Origin: Eutrophovita sp913057845
GTDB taxonomy: Bacteria > Pseudomonadota > Gammaproteobacteria > Burkholderiales > Eutrophovitaceae
Reading direction: 5' to 3'
Length of the DNA stretch: 64,000 bases
Assembly (NCBI GenBank): GCA_963925895.1
Contig: CAWUVH010000001.1
Span: forward strand, 1-64,000
Position numbers and translations under genes: made by a program. Position 1 is the first letter of the stretch; each line of letters begins with the position of its first letter. This document shows positions 45,857 through 55,503 of this stretch, piece by piece. The notes under the pieces are model-generated. The model ran no database searches, was not told the origin of the DNA, and saw nothing but the letters and a program-made list of their open reading frames with translations.

Positions 45857-46690
45857 TTAGATGTCTCCTGCGCTTACAGGATGGACAGGTCTGGGAGACT
45901 TGTTTTCATAGTACGGAAGCATTGCCTGAGTTAAGACCTCTAACTCTTCCATCCGTTTAACTGGCGCGGGATGCGTCGATAGAAAATCGAAACGTGAATC
46001 TTTTTGTCCACTCTCATCAGCCATTTTTTTCCATAATGTAACGGCTGCTCTCGGATCGAAACCAGCTTTCGCTGCGATTTCAATACCCACTCGATCACTC
46101 TCACTCTCTGCAGTCCGGCTATTAGGTAACTCCAGCGCAACAATCGCCGCAAGAGCTGTGCCCTGCACGGCAATACCACCATATTGTTCATCTAACAGAG
46201 CAATAGAAATTGCAGTAATACCCAACTGCATGGCCAAAGCACGAGACATCCGTTCACGGGTGTGTGACAGCAATGCGTGTGAGATTTCATGACCCATCAC
46301 TTGAGCGATTTCATCATCGGTCGCTTCAAGCTTGGTGATGAGTCCTGAATAGATCGCCATCCTTCCTCCAGCCATACACCAGGCATTGATGACCTCTGGC
46401 TCATCAATGACTTGCACAGACCAATTCCAATTTCTAGCGTCAGGTCGGTAGACCACTGCCTGCGCTACCAAAAGACTGGTGATGTTTTGCACCCGCTCAA
46501 GCATTGCCGGATCACCGTTAAGCTTCCCTTCTTTCTTGATTGGCGTAAGCATTGCTTTATACGCCTTATTCGACTCACTAATGGCCATACCTTCTGGCAC
46601 CAACATAAACTGTGCACGCCCAGAAATCGGATTAGATTTACAACCGATCAAAACTGTAAAAACAAAAAATATGAATATAATTTTTTTCAA
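45857..46690 (-). CDS. M48 family zinc metallopeptidase, lipoprotein
   Basis: A 277-residue periplasmic protease anchored as a lipoprotein: signal peptide with lipobox VLIGC (C17). The zinc motif is MGHEISHALLSH (HExxH), with the third ligand Glu in RTAESESDRVGIEIAAKAG. This layout matches LoiP/YcaL-type envelope quality-control proteases, which cleave misassembled outer-membrane proteins. Specific target unknown. Confidence 0.85.
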   Translation of the reverse strand: MKKIIFIFFVFTVLIGCKSNPISGRAQFMLVPEGMAISESNKAYKAMLTPIKKEGKLNGDPAMLERVQNITSLLVAQAVVYRPDARNWNWSVQVIDEPEVINAWCMAGGRMAIYSGLITKLEATDDEIAQVMGHEISHALLSHTRERMSRALAMQLGITAISIALLDEQYGGIAVQGTALAAIVALELPNSRTAESESDRVGIEIAAKAGFDPRAAVTLWKKMADESGQKDSRFDFLSTHPAPVKRMEELEVLTQAMLPYYENKSPRPVHPVSAGDI

Positions 46691-46725
46691 GAAACCACCT
46701 ATCTCAACAAGATGCTGTATTTATT

Positions 46726-47286
46726 CTAATCATGCAGACGACTATACTTCGGCACCTTTGCCATTAAATATTCAGCCTGATCTTGCAATATTTTTCTATT
46801 TTGCAAAACTAGATGCTCATATCTATTAGGAATATACGGTAAAAACAACAAAGGCATTTTCGCCTGATGCGGGTTACGCCCACCCTTTCGGATATTACAA
46901 GGTCGGCAGGCCGTAACGACGTTCATCCATTTATCTTCACCACCCGCATGAACGGGAGTAACGTGATCGCGTGAGAGTTCTCTTTCTCGATATTGGTCAC
47001 CACAATACGCGCAGATTTTACGATCACGAGAAAACAAAGCGCTATTGGTCAAGGAGGGATGTGGATTGCCCGTAAATCTATCGACTGAGCCTTTAATCGC
47101 AATAATACTTTGGGTCTGAATCTCGGATCGCTCACCGGTTAGACGCGACACCCCACCACGAAATGTGGCAATCGCATCGCCTAGCGACCAAGCCACCATA
47201 CCTCGAGCATGATAGGTAATCGCATTCTCTACATGCAGCCATCGACTGGGGACTCCAGTCGCATCAAGTGCCAATACAAATGCCAC
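46726..47286 (-). CDS. HNH endonuclease family protein
   Basis: A 186-residue protein with a C-terminal HNH nuclease fold: ICAYCGDQYRERELSRDHVTPVHAGGEDKWMNVVTACRPCNIRKGGR has the two CxxC zinc pairs and the catalytic H...N...H arrangement. The N-terminal part (SRWLHVENAITYHARGMVAWSLGD) belongs to a widespread bacterial family of unknown role. Start is GTG at 47286 with a GGAGG ribosome-binding site 6 nt away. The heptamer repeat array lies about 70 bp upstream. Confidence 0.82.
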   Translation of the reverse strand: MAFVLALDATGVPSRWLHVENAITYHARGMVAWSLGDAIATFRGGVSRLTGERSEIQTQSIIAIKGSVDRFTGNPHPSLTNSALFSRDRKICAYCGDQYRERELSRDHVTPVHAGGEDKWMNVVTACRPCNIRKGGRNPHQAKMPLLFLPYIPNRYEHLVLQNRKILQDQAEYLMAKVPKYSRLHD

Positions 47287-47358
47287 GCTCTACCTCCATC
47301 GTTATGGATGAAATTCGCGTTTCGAGAACTGTCACACCAACCAACGGGGTGAGCTCCT

Positions 47359-47463
47359 GAGTTATGAGTTATGAGTTATGAGTTATGAGTTATGAGTTAT
47401 GAGTTATGAGTTATGAGTTATGAGTTATGAGTTATGAGTTATGAGTTATGAGTTATGAGTTAT
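47359..47463. repeat. tandem heptanucleotide repeat (GAGTTAT)15
   Basis: Fifteen perfect tandem copies of GAGTTAT (105 bp), followed by a decayed copy (GAATTTA). It lies in the 220-bp gap between the GltD-like gene and the HNH gene, both on the minus strand, and therefore upstream of the HNH start. Because 7 is not a multiple of 3, every frame on the plus strand contains TGA and every minus frame TAA, so it is not coding. It is a likely slippage-prone locus. Confidence 0.95.
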
Positions 47464-47507
47464 GAATTTAGTATAAAGCGTAGCAAACCGAATGAAAAGT
47501 ATCGTCA

Positions 47508-49280
47508 CTAAACTTTAATAAAACTCACCTTTTGAATTGATATCGCACCTACCGGGCATACCGCCTCACATTGGCCACAACGGATACACTTATCTTGATC
47601 AATCCACAACTGATTATAGTAGAGAGAATCCGATTCGCCTTTTTGCAGATGCTTATATTTGACAACGCCCCCTTCATCGTCAACCTCTAGATCCGAAACG
47701 GGTACGATGCAGCCCTCTGTAGGCTTCACCTTTATGCATTCATCACAAAGCACGCATAATCTATTGTCAATTTCAAACTTGTAATGACATAAGTAGCATC
47801 GCTTACCGGCCTCTTGGCTTGTCCCATGGTTGTATCCCAGCTCCACCTCCCTGCTTCCTTGTCTATCTGACAAGTCGAGTGTTGGTACCGGAGTAATTGG
47901 AATCACATTCATCTCTTGAGTTCGGAAAAATCGCCCTCCTTCAAAATCAACACCATAACGTTTTTTTTCAATCTGAACTTTCCTACTGGATATATCCTGC
48001 CCGGTGAGGAATCGCGTCACAAGTGAAGCGGTTTTCCGCCCATGGGCTATTGCATCTATCAGCGTTGTGGCACCGGTAGCAAAGTCTCCCGCCATAAATA
48101 CTTTAGGATCTGGCGTAAGCGCGCCTTGGACTACCGAAACGTCACCTTGCTCATTTAAGATAGCTTCTCTGACGCGTCCTGAAATCCAGTCTGTATCTGC
48201 GGTTTGACCTGTAGCTAAAATTACACTATCTACATCAATATCAATGGAACTACCCGTATCTATACGAATGATCGGCTTCCCGCGTTCCGTATGAATACTC
48301 GTGTTCGCCAAAGAGACTTGTTGAATCGATTGAACGCCACGAAATTGGCTAGGGGTTTTAAAGTAATTCATTGACCCGGTCTCATTCAACAACTCTTGAA
48401 CCTCACCAGGCAAGACAACCATATCCTGAGACCCACGACGGTAATACACAGCAGTCTCTGCCCCTAATCTAATGGCGGTCCGGGCGCAATCCATTGCCGT
48501 GTACCCACCACCGATCACCACAACATTAGATCCTATCCGTTGTCGCCCTTGCTCATTAACCATCATCAGAAACTCTAGGCCGTGCTCAACTCCAGGCAAG
48601 TTAGCACCCTGAACATCTAAACGGTTACCACTTAAAGTTCCCGCAGCAAGAACGACCGCATCATGTGAGTCTACAAGTACATCGAGACTTTGATCATCAC
48701 CAATACTGACACCACATTTGAGCTCAATTCCGAGAGATAAGACTTGATTGATCTCATAGTCAACCACATCTCTTGGCAATCGAAATGACGGAATCCCTTG
48801 CACCATCATGCCTCCAGGGCGACGGTGCTTGTCATAAACAATAACCTTGTGCCCCTCCAACGCCAGGTCTCTAGCAGCAGCAAGCCCAGCGACGCCTGCT
48901 CCGACAACTGCCACGCGATATCCACTGGATGATTTTATGTTTGGTCGAATAGTGAGCGAGCCACCCAGATCAGCAGATGACCTTTTGAGCGCACAAATGG
49001 CTACAGACTCACCGAGAGAGGGTCGGCCATGCCTGCATGCACTCTCACATGGCCTTGAGCACACACGCCCAAGAACACCAGGAAATACGTTGTCTCTAAA
49101 ATTGATGGCGTAGGCTTCGTCTAATTTTCCATTATTGATCGCCTCTATATATCCGGGAATATCGGTTCCCGCGGGACAGGCGACCTGACATGGAATGTTC
49201 GTCTCAACCCAAGCAATGTCTCGCGCGTGACTGCTGATCCCCTCGGGCTTTGTGAGCGCAGTAATTGTGGGCGCGCTCAT
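47508..49280 (-). CDS. GltD/AegA-like FAD-dependent FeS oxidoreductase
   Basis: A 590-residue protein. N-terminal Fer4_20 region with CQVACPAGTDIPGYI and GRVCSRPCESACRHG (two FeS clusters), then two pyridine-nucleotide/FAD domains (VAVVGAGVAGLAAARDLA about residue 120; VVIGGGYTAMDCARTA), and a C-terminal part with further cysteines (CYLCHYKFEID, CVLCDECIKV) and a ferredoxin-like CIRCGQCEAVCP. This is the glutamate synthase beta-subunit architecture with extra C-terminal clusters. No large GltB is nearby, so it likely passes NAD(P)H electrons to another partner. It is 42 bp from fhs. Start at the ATG 13 codons into the frame. Confidence 0.85.
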   Translation of the reverse strand: MSAPTITALTKPEGISSHARDIAWVETNIPCQVACPAGTDIPGYIEAINNGKLDEAYAINFRDNVFPGVLGRVCSRPCESACRHGRPSLGESVAICALKRSSADLGGSLTIRPNIKSSSGYRVAVVGAGVAGLAAARDLALEGHKVIVYDKHRRPGGMMVQGIPSFRLPRDVVDYEINQVLSLGIELKCGVSIGDDQSLDVLVDSHDAVVLAAGTLSGNRLDVQGANLPGVEHGLEFLMMVNEQGRQRIGSNVVVIGGGYTAMDCARTAIRLGAETAVYYRRGSQDMVVLPGEVQELLNETGSMNYFKTPSQFRGVQSIQQVSLANTSIHTERGKPIIRIDTGSSIDIDVDSVILATGQTADTDWISGRVREAILNEQGDVSVVQGALTPDPKVFMAGDFATGATTLIDAIAHGRKTASLVTRFLTGQDISSRKVQIEKKRYGVDFEGGRFFRTQEMNVIPITPVPTLDLSDRQGSREVELGYNHGTSQEAGKRCYLCHYKFEIDNRLCVLCDECIKVKPTEGCIVPVSDLEVDDEGGVVKYKHLQKGESDSLYYNQLWIDQDKCIRCGQCEAVCPVGAISIQKVSFIKV

Positions 49281-49322
49281 CGTAACGGCTCTCGACCCGA
49301 TGTCATGCGAGACATCCAAACA

Positions 49323-50999
49323 TTAAAACAACCCAACAACTTTCCCATCTGCGCTCAAATCAATGCGAGTAGCCGCAGGAACCTTCGGCAAACCAGGCAT
49401 CGTCATGACGTCTCCACATACTACGACGACAAACCCTGCACCAGCAGATAGTCGAATCTCACGCACGGTTAGCGTATGCCCAGTTGGCGCACCTTTGAGG
49501 CTAGGATCAATGGAAAAGGAATACTGCGTTTTGGCGATACAGACTGGCAATGCCCCATGGCCTTCCTTCTCAAGCTCGGCAAGTCTGATTTTGGCTTTCG
49601 TATCAAACTTAACATCAGCAGCTCCATAAATCTTTGTCGCAATTGATTCTATTTTTTGCTCAAGACTATCCTCATCTTCGTAAGCAAATGTAAGCTCAGA
49701 TTTTTCATTCTCAATAATATCGATAACTTTGTGCGCCAGCGCTTGCGCACCCTTACCACCCTCTGCCCAGTGCTTGGACACAACCACCGACACACCAAGC
49801 GCATCGCATCGCTCTTGAAGCAATTTTATTTCAGCATCCGAGTCATGGGTGAAATGATTAATCGACACCACACAAGGCAGATTAAAGACGTTACGCATGT
49901 TATTGACATGGCGTTCCAAATTTGCGAAACCCGCATCCAGCGCTGTTAAGTTTTCTTGGTTTAACTCCGCTAACGCGATACCTCCATGAAACTTTAACGC
50001 TCGAATCGTGGCCACAAGCACAACCACATCTGGTCTCAACCCAGATTTTCGACACTTGATATCAATGAATTTCTCTGCACCGAGATCTGCACCGAACCCA
50101 GCTTCTGTGATCACGTAATCAGCCAACTTGAGTGATGTCCTCGTCGCAATCACTGAATTACATCCATGAGCGATGTTAGCGAATGGTCCACCATGAATAA
50201 TCGCTGGATTATTTTCTAAAGTTTGAACCAAATTTGGCTTCACAGCATCTTTTAACAAGACAGCCATGGCGCCATGTGCCTCGAGCTCAGCAGCAAGAAC
50301 TGGTTTTTTCTCTCGGGTATACGCCACGACAATACGACCCAAACGTTCTTTTAAATCCGTCATGGATTCTGCGAGGCACAGAATCGCCATCACTTCAGAC
50401 GCAACTACGATGTCGAACCCATCTTCACGTGGATAACCGTTACCCGGCCCACCCAGAGAGACAACTATGGAGCGGAGCGCCCGATCATTCATGTCTACTA
50501 CACGTTTCCATGTGATACGACGCACATCAATACCTAAATCATTTCCGTGATGGATATGATTATCGAGCATCGCTGCCAACAAATTATTCGCTAACTGTAT
50601 GGCATTAAAATCACCCGTGAAGTGAAGATTAATGTCCTCCATCGGTACAATTTGCGCGAATCCACCACCGGCAGCACCACCTTTCATCCCAAAAACCGGC
50701 CCCAAGCTCGGCTCCCTTAAACAAATCAGCGCATCCTTACCGATAGAATTCATCGCATCGCCAAGCCCTACTGTTGTCGTAGTTTTCCCTTCACCTGCTG
50801 GAGTCGGGCTGATGGCTGTGACCAAAATTAATTTACCGTCAGGTTTGTCTTTTAAACTCGCGACAAATTCATTGGTCAATTTAGCTTTGTAATGCCCATA
50901 AGGCTCCACATGCTCCTCAGGAATACCCAACCGTTGCGTGGCAATCTCAGCGATCCGTTTTAACTTAGCCTGTTGGGCAATTTCTATGTCAGTTAGCAT
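49323..50999 (-). CDS. fhs: formate--tetrahydrofolate ligase
   Basis: Forms 10-formyl-tetrahydrofolate from formate, ATP and THF. The 558-residue protein has the P-loop ISPTPAGEGKTTTTVGL (about residues 65-81), LREPSLGPVFGMKGGAAGGG, and TEAGFGADLGAEKFIDIKCR, all FTHFS hallmarks. It is co-oriented with the GltD-like gene, hinting at a one-carbon oxidation or assimilation module. Its upstream neighbour is a lipoprotein methyltransferase. Confidence 0.96.
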   Translation of the reverse strand: MLTDIEIAQQAKLKRIAEIATQRLGIPEEHVEPYGHYKAKLTNEFVASLKDKPDGKLILVTAISPTPAGEGKTTTTVGLGDAMNSIGKDALICLREPSLGPVFGMKGGAAGGGFAQIVPMEDINLHFTGDFNAIQLANNLLAAMLDNHIHHGNDLGIDVRRITWKRVVDMNDRALRSIVVSLGGPGNGYPREDGFDIVVASEVMAILCLAESMTDLKERLGRIVVAYTREKKPVLAAELEAHGAMAVLLKDAVKPNLVQTLENNPAIIHGGPFANIAHGCNSVIATRTSLKLADYVITEAGFGADLGAEKFIDIKCRKSGLRPDVVVLVATIRALKFHGGIALAELNQENLTALDAGFANLERHVNNMRNVFNLPCVVSINHFTHDSDAEIKLLQERCDALGVSVVVSKHWAEGGKGAQALAHKVIDIIENEKSELTFAYEDEDSLEQKIESIATKIYGAADVKFDTKAKIRLAELEKEGHGALPVCIAKTQYSFSIDPSLKGAPTGHTLTVREIRLSAGAGFVVVVCGDVMTMPGLPKVPAATRIDLSADGKVVGLF

Positions 51000-51045
51000 C
51001 TTTAATCTTTCAATTTCATGTTACGAAAACTAATGTTCAACCAAC

Positions 51046-51870
51046 TTACTCTTTAACAAACCTCAAGGTCATTCGATCGGACTCTCCAATCGCTACAATC
51101 GCAGCTTTGTCTTCCTCCGCTACATTTCTGAGGTTCGGCAATAAGTTCCAAACACCGCTCGGATGATCGGTAGTGTCCTTAGAGTTTGCATTAATCTCGG
51201 AAGAGGCATCTAAACGAAAGCCAGCATTTTTTGCCATTTGAACAACATATTCGACTGTCATGTAGCCACTGCGAATCTGGTCCTCTAACGGTGTTCCTGG
51301 TTTCGCTCTATGCTCTACAAGACCGAGAACACCGCCCGGCTTGAGCGCCTGGGCAAAGCCAGCAAACATTGATTCAGTAGCTCCAGATTTTGCCCAGTTA
51401 TGCACGTTTCTGAATGTCAGAACTATGTCAACGGGACCATCCGGCGCGAACGCAGGCTGACTTGAGTCGAAATGAACCCAAGTTAGTTTCTCGTAAATAT
51501 CAGGGTTCAGCGCAATTTTTTCTTTAAATGCCTTTTCTACTTTAATAAAGTAAGGATTGATATCCTCATCCAACGTATAGGAAGTGTAGTAATACTGTCC
51601 ATTAGCGCTAAGAAAGGGGGCCAGAATCTCAGCGTACCAACCAAACCCGGGCGTGATTTCGACTACAGAACTTTCTGGTTTTAAACCGAAGAAGAGCAGC
51701 GTCTCTTTTGGATGTCGGAACTCATCTCGCTCAGCGTAGGCAGGAGTGCGATGCTCACCGACTAAAGCATCGTCAAGGAGCTGTGCGACATCTGGTCCAC
51801 CGCAACTGGACAAGAACAGTACTGCAAAAATGGGGACGAGAAACCGTTTGGAACACTTGACATCAATCAT
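51046..51870 (-). CDS. predicted lipoprotein methyltransferase (COG4798-like)
   Basis: A 274-residue protein with an N-terminal lipoprotein signal (FAVLFLSSCGG; lipobox cysteine about residue 23), followed by a class I methyltransferase fold: VVEITPGFGWYAEILAPFL (motif I), VDIVLTFRNVHNW and LKPGGVLGLVEH (motif III turn). Export of a SAM-type enzyme is odd because SAM is cytosolic; members of this family do carry signal peptides. Function unknown. It sits just downstream of the urease operon, same strand. Confidence 0.75.
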   Translation of the reverse strand: MIDVKCSKRFLVPIFAVLFLSSCGGPDVAQLLDDALVGEHRTPAYAERDEFRHPKETLLFFGLKPESSVVEITPGFGWYAEILAPFLSANGQYYYTSYTLDEDINPYFIKVEKAFKEKIALNPDIYEKLTWVHFDSSQPAFAPDGPVDIVLTFRNVHNWAKSGATESMFAGFAQALKPGGVLGLVEHRAKPGTPLEDQIRSGYMTVEYVVQMAKNAGFRLDASSEINANSKDTTDHPSGVWNLLPNLRNVAEEDKAAIVAIGESDRMTLRFVKE

Positions 51871-51953
51871 TAGAACCCTCCTAGTTGTGATATCAAGATA
51901 GTACTACGACCACCTTAAACTTTCATGCCAGTGATGCTGATAAGTTTTACACG

Positions 51954-52574
51954 CTAAACCCGTTGCAACCGACCAAGCATGCCTTCCTCAACAACGAACT
52001 CAGTTATCTCGGCTAATCCTTGAGCTATTTTCAAGTTGCTAAAAATAAATGGTTTGTCACCCCGCATCCTACGCGCGTCTCTCTCCATCACTTCGAGAGA
52101 AGCACCGACCATCGGAGCTAAATCTATCTTATTTATGACTAACAGATCTGACTTGGTGATACCTGGGCCACCCTTTCTAGGTATTTTTTCTCCAGCAGAT
52201 ACATCAATGACATAAATTGTTAAATCAGACAATTCAGGCGAAAATGTAGCGGCTAAATTGTCACCGCCACTTTCAATAAAAACAACATCTAAATCGAAGC
52301 GGTTGCTAAGGCGCCCCACAGCTTCAAGATTAATCGACGCGTCCTCACGAATCGCCGTATGCGGGCAACCACCCGTCTCGACTCCTATGATCCGATCTGG
52401 AGTGAGCGCACCGTTGCGCACCAAAAAATCAGCATCTTCTTTCGTGTAGATATCATTAGTGACCACTGCAATCTCGTATTTATCTCTCATGCCCTTACAC
52501 AACGCTAAAGTTAAGGCAGTTTTACCTGATCCAACGGGACCACCAATACCAACTCTTAAAGGGGAAGACGCCAT
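51954..52574 (-). CDS. ureG: urease accessory GTPase UreG
   Basis: GTPase that delivers nickel during urease maturation. The 206-residue protein has the P-loop GGPVGSGKTAL, the metal-binding CPH of GVETGGCPHTAIREDAS, and the SAGEKIPRKGGPGITKSDLLVINKIDL G-motifs. AGGAG with 7-nt spacing supports the ATG at 52574 over one six codons earlier. Last gene of the urt-ure unit. Confidence 0.97.
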   Translation of the reverse strand: MASSPLRVGIGGPVGSGKTALTLALCKGMRDKYEIAVVTNDIYTKEDADFLVRNGALTPDRIIGVETGGCPHTAIREDASINLEAVGRLSNRFDLDVVFIESGGDNLAATFSPELSDLTIYVIDVSAGEKIPRKGGPGITKSDLLVINKIDLAPMVGASLEVMERDARRMRGDKPFIFSNLKIAQGLAEITEFVVEEGMLGRLQRV

Positions 52575-52607
52575 AAAATCACTCCTATTCATTTATATTT
52601 ATTAGTG

Positions 52608-53291
52608 TCACGATCTAAACAATCTCGAATACTGCGTTTCGTGTTTCGCGCTTGCTATGGCCTGTAATGGCGAAAAATTTGACCAATCATTTACGTCGAC
52701 CAAGAGTGATGTCCGAACTGCCTCATCCCCTGCAGGTATCAGCACATTCAAAAGTCTCTGGCCGGCACTCTGTCCAAGCGGCACTGCCTTGATGGCAACG
52801 AGAATTTGATTCTCAATGAAAGACCACACATAACTCGTCAGCATTTCATCGACTGATAAACCATTTTGATTACAGCAAAAAGAGAATCCAACAGGGAAAC
52901 TTAAATTATCTAATTGCGATAAGAATTCAGTTGAGTGATTAGAAGCAGTGTCCATCTCTCGGATGACCGCCCGAAGAGCGTATCCCATCTGCAACGTCTC
53001 TTTTTGTATCTCAACGGTCTCTCTAGAACTCAAATAATCCAGATTAAGTACTTCAATAGCTTGGTGATCAACACGATTCCAAGCATCAAACATCTCTCGC
53101 AGAATAGGCAGCTCATAGTTCGCATATGGCCCTAGAAGGATTGATGCGACCCACTCGTACACTGTTGACTCATTATGAATTCGTTGCGTATCTACCAACC
53201 ACTCCATTCCCTGAGAATAACTGAACGCCCCGGTAGGTAAGGATTGGCTAGAAAGCCTCAGCATATTCATCAGATTGTTACGCGTCATCAT
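52608..53291 (-). CDS. ureF: urease accessory protein UreF
   Basis: Helical GTPase-activating partner of UreG in the UreDFG complex. The 227-residue protein begins near LMNMLRLSSQSLPTGAFSYSQGMEWLVD, the family signature, and ends with a helix-rich region. Its start (ATG 53291 or the neighbouring ATG/GTG) overlaps the end of ureE. Confidence 0.92.
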   Translation of the reverse strand: MMTRNNLMNMLRLSSQSLPTGAFSYSQGMEWLVDTQRIHNESTVYEWVASILLGPYANYELPILREMFDAWNRVDHQAIEVLNLDYLSSRETVEIQKETLQMGYALRAVIREMDTASNHSTEFLSQLDNLSFPVGFSFCCNQNGLSVDEMLTSYVWSFIENQILVAIKAVPLGQSAGQRLLNVLIPAGDEAVRTSLLVDVNDWSNFSPLQAIASAKHETQYSRLFRS

Positions 53292-53793
53292 CGACACTCA
53301 AATCGGTCAAAGGGGTGAATTCATGAATTATTGGTCCTCGACCTTTTCCATGCTCTGATCCATGACTGTGTCCACCACCGTAGGCTCCGCTCTCGGGATG
53401 AAAGGGAGCCGTAACTGCTAGCGTTTGAGCACCCAAACCTTCAACCATATCTTTCAAAACCTCATCGTACGCAATACGTAATGAATCCACGTCAATCTCT
53501 ATTGAGACGTGACGGTTACCAAGGTGATATGCAAGCTGCGCAAGAGATCGTGATGATCCCCGGTTGATCTGAAGCAGTAATTCATCCTTAGCGACAACTC
53601 GGACTACTCTCCCATCCTCACTCATCAAACAATCACCACCGGAAAGAATTGCACCCCGCTCCAGAAATATACCCACTTCTTCGCCGTCGACACTAAATGT
53701 CTTAAATCGAGATTTTTTTCTCACATCAAACGTAAGTGAAACTTCCACATCCACGGTTGAGGTAGTGTCTGCTCGTTTTGTAATAACCAACAT
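53278..53793 (-). CDS. ureE: urease accessory nickel metallochaperone UreE
   Basis: Dimeric nickel donor. The 171-residue protein has the peptide-binding N-domain and a C-terminal metal domain with GNRHVSIE, followed by a His-rich tail (GGGHSHGSEHG). It begins 3 bp after the ureC stop. Confidence 0.95.
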   Translation of the reverse strand: MLVITKRADTTSTVDVEVSLTFDVRKKSRFKTFSVDGEEVGIFLERGAILSGGDCLMSEDGRVVRVVAKDELLLQINRGSSRSLAQLAYHLGNRHVSIEIDVDSLRIAYDEVLKDMVEGLGAQTLAVTAPFHPESGAYGGGHSHGSEHGKGRGPIIHEFTPLTDLSVDDDA

Positions 53794-53796
53794 GAT

Positions 53797-55503
53797 TTAA
53801 AACAAGAAGTATCGCTGCGCCAGCGGCAGTACTGTAGCTGGCTCACACGTTAGCAATTCACCATCCGCATAAACATGATAATTTTGCGGATCAACCTCTA
53901 TTTTTGGCTGGAGTGTATTCAAAATCATTGATGCCTTGGAGATCGTTCTCGTATTACGAACGGGAACAAGACGTTTATTCAGATTTAATTGGCCCCGAAC
54001 GTTAGAATCAATAGCCGCTTGAGACACAAATGTAACCGAGGAGTGACTCATAGACCCACCATAAGCACCGAACATATATCGATAATGAACCGGTTGAGGC
54101 GTAGGGATAGAGGCATTAGGGTCCCCCATAAGGGACATTGCAATAACGCCTCCCTTTAAGATCATAGAGGGTTTTACGCCAAAAAAAGCCGGCTTCCACA
54201 GCACAATATCAGCTAACTTACCGACTTCTATCGAACCAACCTCATGAGCAACACCATGTGTAATTGCTGGGTTTATAGTGTATTTTGACACGTAACGCTT
54301 TACGCGAAAATTATCAGACCGATCAGAGTCCTCAGGCAATGGGCCCCGTTGAACTTTCATTTTATGAGCCGTTTGCCACGTCCGACAAATAACCTCTCCG
54401 ACTCGACCCATGGCCTGTGAATCACTCGCTATCATGCTGAACGCACCCAAATCATGCAGTACGTCTTCAGCTGCGATTGTTTCACGACGTATTCTTGATT
54501 CTGCGAAAGCAACATCTTCTGCGATTGCTGGATCCAGATGGTGGCAAACCATCAACATGTCTAAATGTTCGTCTATTGTATTGACGGTATACGGGCGTGT
54601 CGGATTAGTAGAAGAAGGTAAGACGTTGGCAAAACCACACGCTTTAATGATATCTGGAGCATGACCTCCACCCGCACCCTCAGTATGGTACGTGTGTATG
54701 ACTCTGTCCTTAAATGCAGCGAGGGTATCCTCCACAAACCCTGACTCATTCAAAGTGTCGGTATGAATTGCAACTTGAACATCTAAAGCGTCTGCTACCG
54801 TTAAGCAATTATCAATGGACGCAGGCGTGGTGCCCCAATCCTCATGTAACTTCAGGCCCATAGCACCCGCTGCGATTTGTTCCTCCAACGGCAGTGGTAA
54901 ACTCGCGTTCCCTTTACCCATGAACCCTAGATTCATAGGAAACGCATCAGCCGATTGAAGCATCCTCGAAATGTGCCAAGGACCAGGCGTACAAGTTGTA
55001 GCATTTGTACCCGTAGCAGGTCCTGTTCCGCCGCCTAACATCGTAGTGATACCGGAAGACAATGCTTCTTCAATCTGTTGCGGACAAATAAAATGAATAT
55101 GAGCGTCAACTCCCCCAGCAGTTACGATAGAGCCCTCGCCTGCAATAATTTCCGTCGCCGCACCAATCACGATGTCAACTCCTGGTTGCACATCTGGGTT
55201 ACCTGCTTTACCAATTCCACTGATGCGACCATCCTTTATCGCAATATCAGCTTTGATAATTCCCGTATGGTCAACAATTAAAGCATTCGTAATGACTGTG
55301 TCCGCAACCGCGTCGGCAGGTCTCTGACCCTGTCCCATTCCGTCACGAATGACTTTTCCACCACCAAACTTAACTTCCTCCCCTGGTATCGTCTTATCTT
55401 CTTCGACCTCAATCCATAAATCGGTGTCCGCCAAACGTACACGATCGCCAACCGTTGGGCCAAACATCTCCGCATAAGCGCGACGATCGATTTTATTAGT
55501 CAT
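53797..55503 (-). CDS. ureC: urease alpha subunit
   Basis: Catalytic subunit that hydrolyses urea to ammonia and carbamate. The 568-residue protein has the nickel ligands H135/H137 (HIHFICP), the carbamylated K218 in GAMGLKLHEDWG, further histidines in HTYHTEGAGGGHAPDI, and the flap MVCHHLDP. All catalytic residues appear intact. UreB starts at its 5' end with a 4-bp overlap. Confidence 0.98.
   Translation of the reverse strand: MTNKIDRRAYAEMFGPTVGDRVRLADTDLWIEVEEDKTIPGEEVKFGGGKVIRDGMGQGQRPADAVADTVITNALIVDHTGIIKADIAIKDGRISGIGKAGNPDVQPGVDIVIGAATEIIAGEGSIVTAGGVDAHIHFICPQQIEEALSSGITTMLGGGTGPATGTNATTCTPGPWHISRMLQSADAFPMNLGFMGKGNASLPLPLEEQIAAGAMGLKLHEDWGTTPASIDNCLTVADALDVQVAIHTDTLNESGFVEDTLAAFKDRVIHTYHTEGAGGGHAPDIIKACGFANVLPSSTNPTRPYTVNTIDEHLDMLMVCHHLDPAIAEDVAFAESRIRRETIAAEDVLHDLGAFSMIASDSQAMGRVGEVICRTWQTAHKMKVQRGPLPEDSDRSDNFRVKRYVSKYTINPAITHGVAHEVGSIEVGKLADIVLWKPAFFGVKPSMILKGGVIAMSLMGDPNASIPTPQPVHYRYMFGAYGGSMSHSSVTFVSQAAIDSNVRGQLNLNKRLVPVRNTRTISKASMILNTLQPKIEVDPQNYHVYADGELLTCEPATVLPLAQRYFLF

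Noticed and set aside
45940..46829. Several 80-116 residue frames overlapping the M48 protease (both strands)
   Set aside because: They are out-of-frame shadows without recognisable domains; the M48 frame has the zinc motif and lipobox.
47359..47463. CRISPR-like look of the regular heptamer array
   Set aside because: The unit is 7 bp without spacers and no cas genes occur nearby, so it is a simple tandem repeat.
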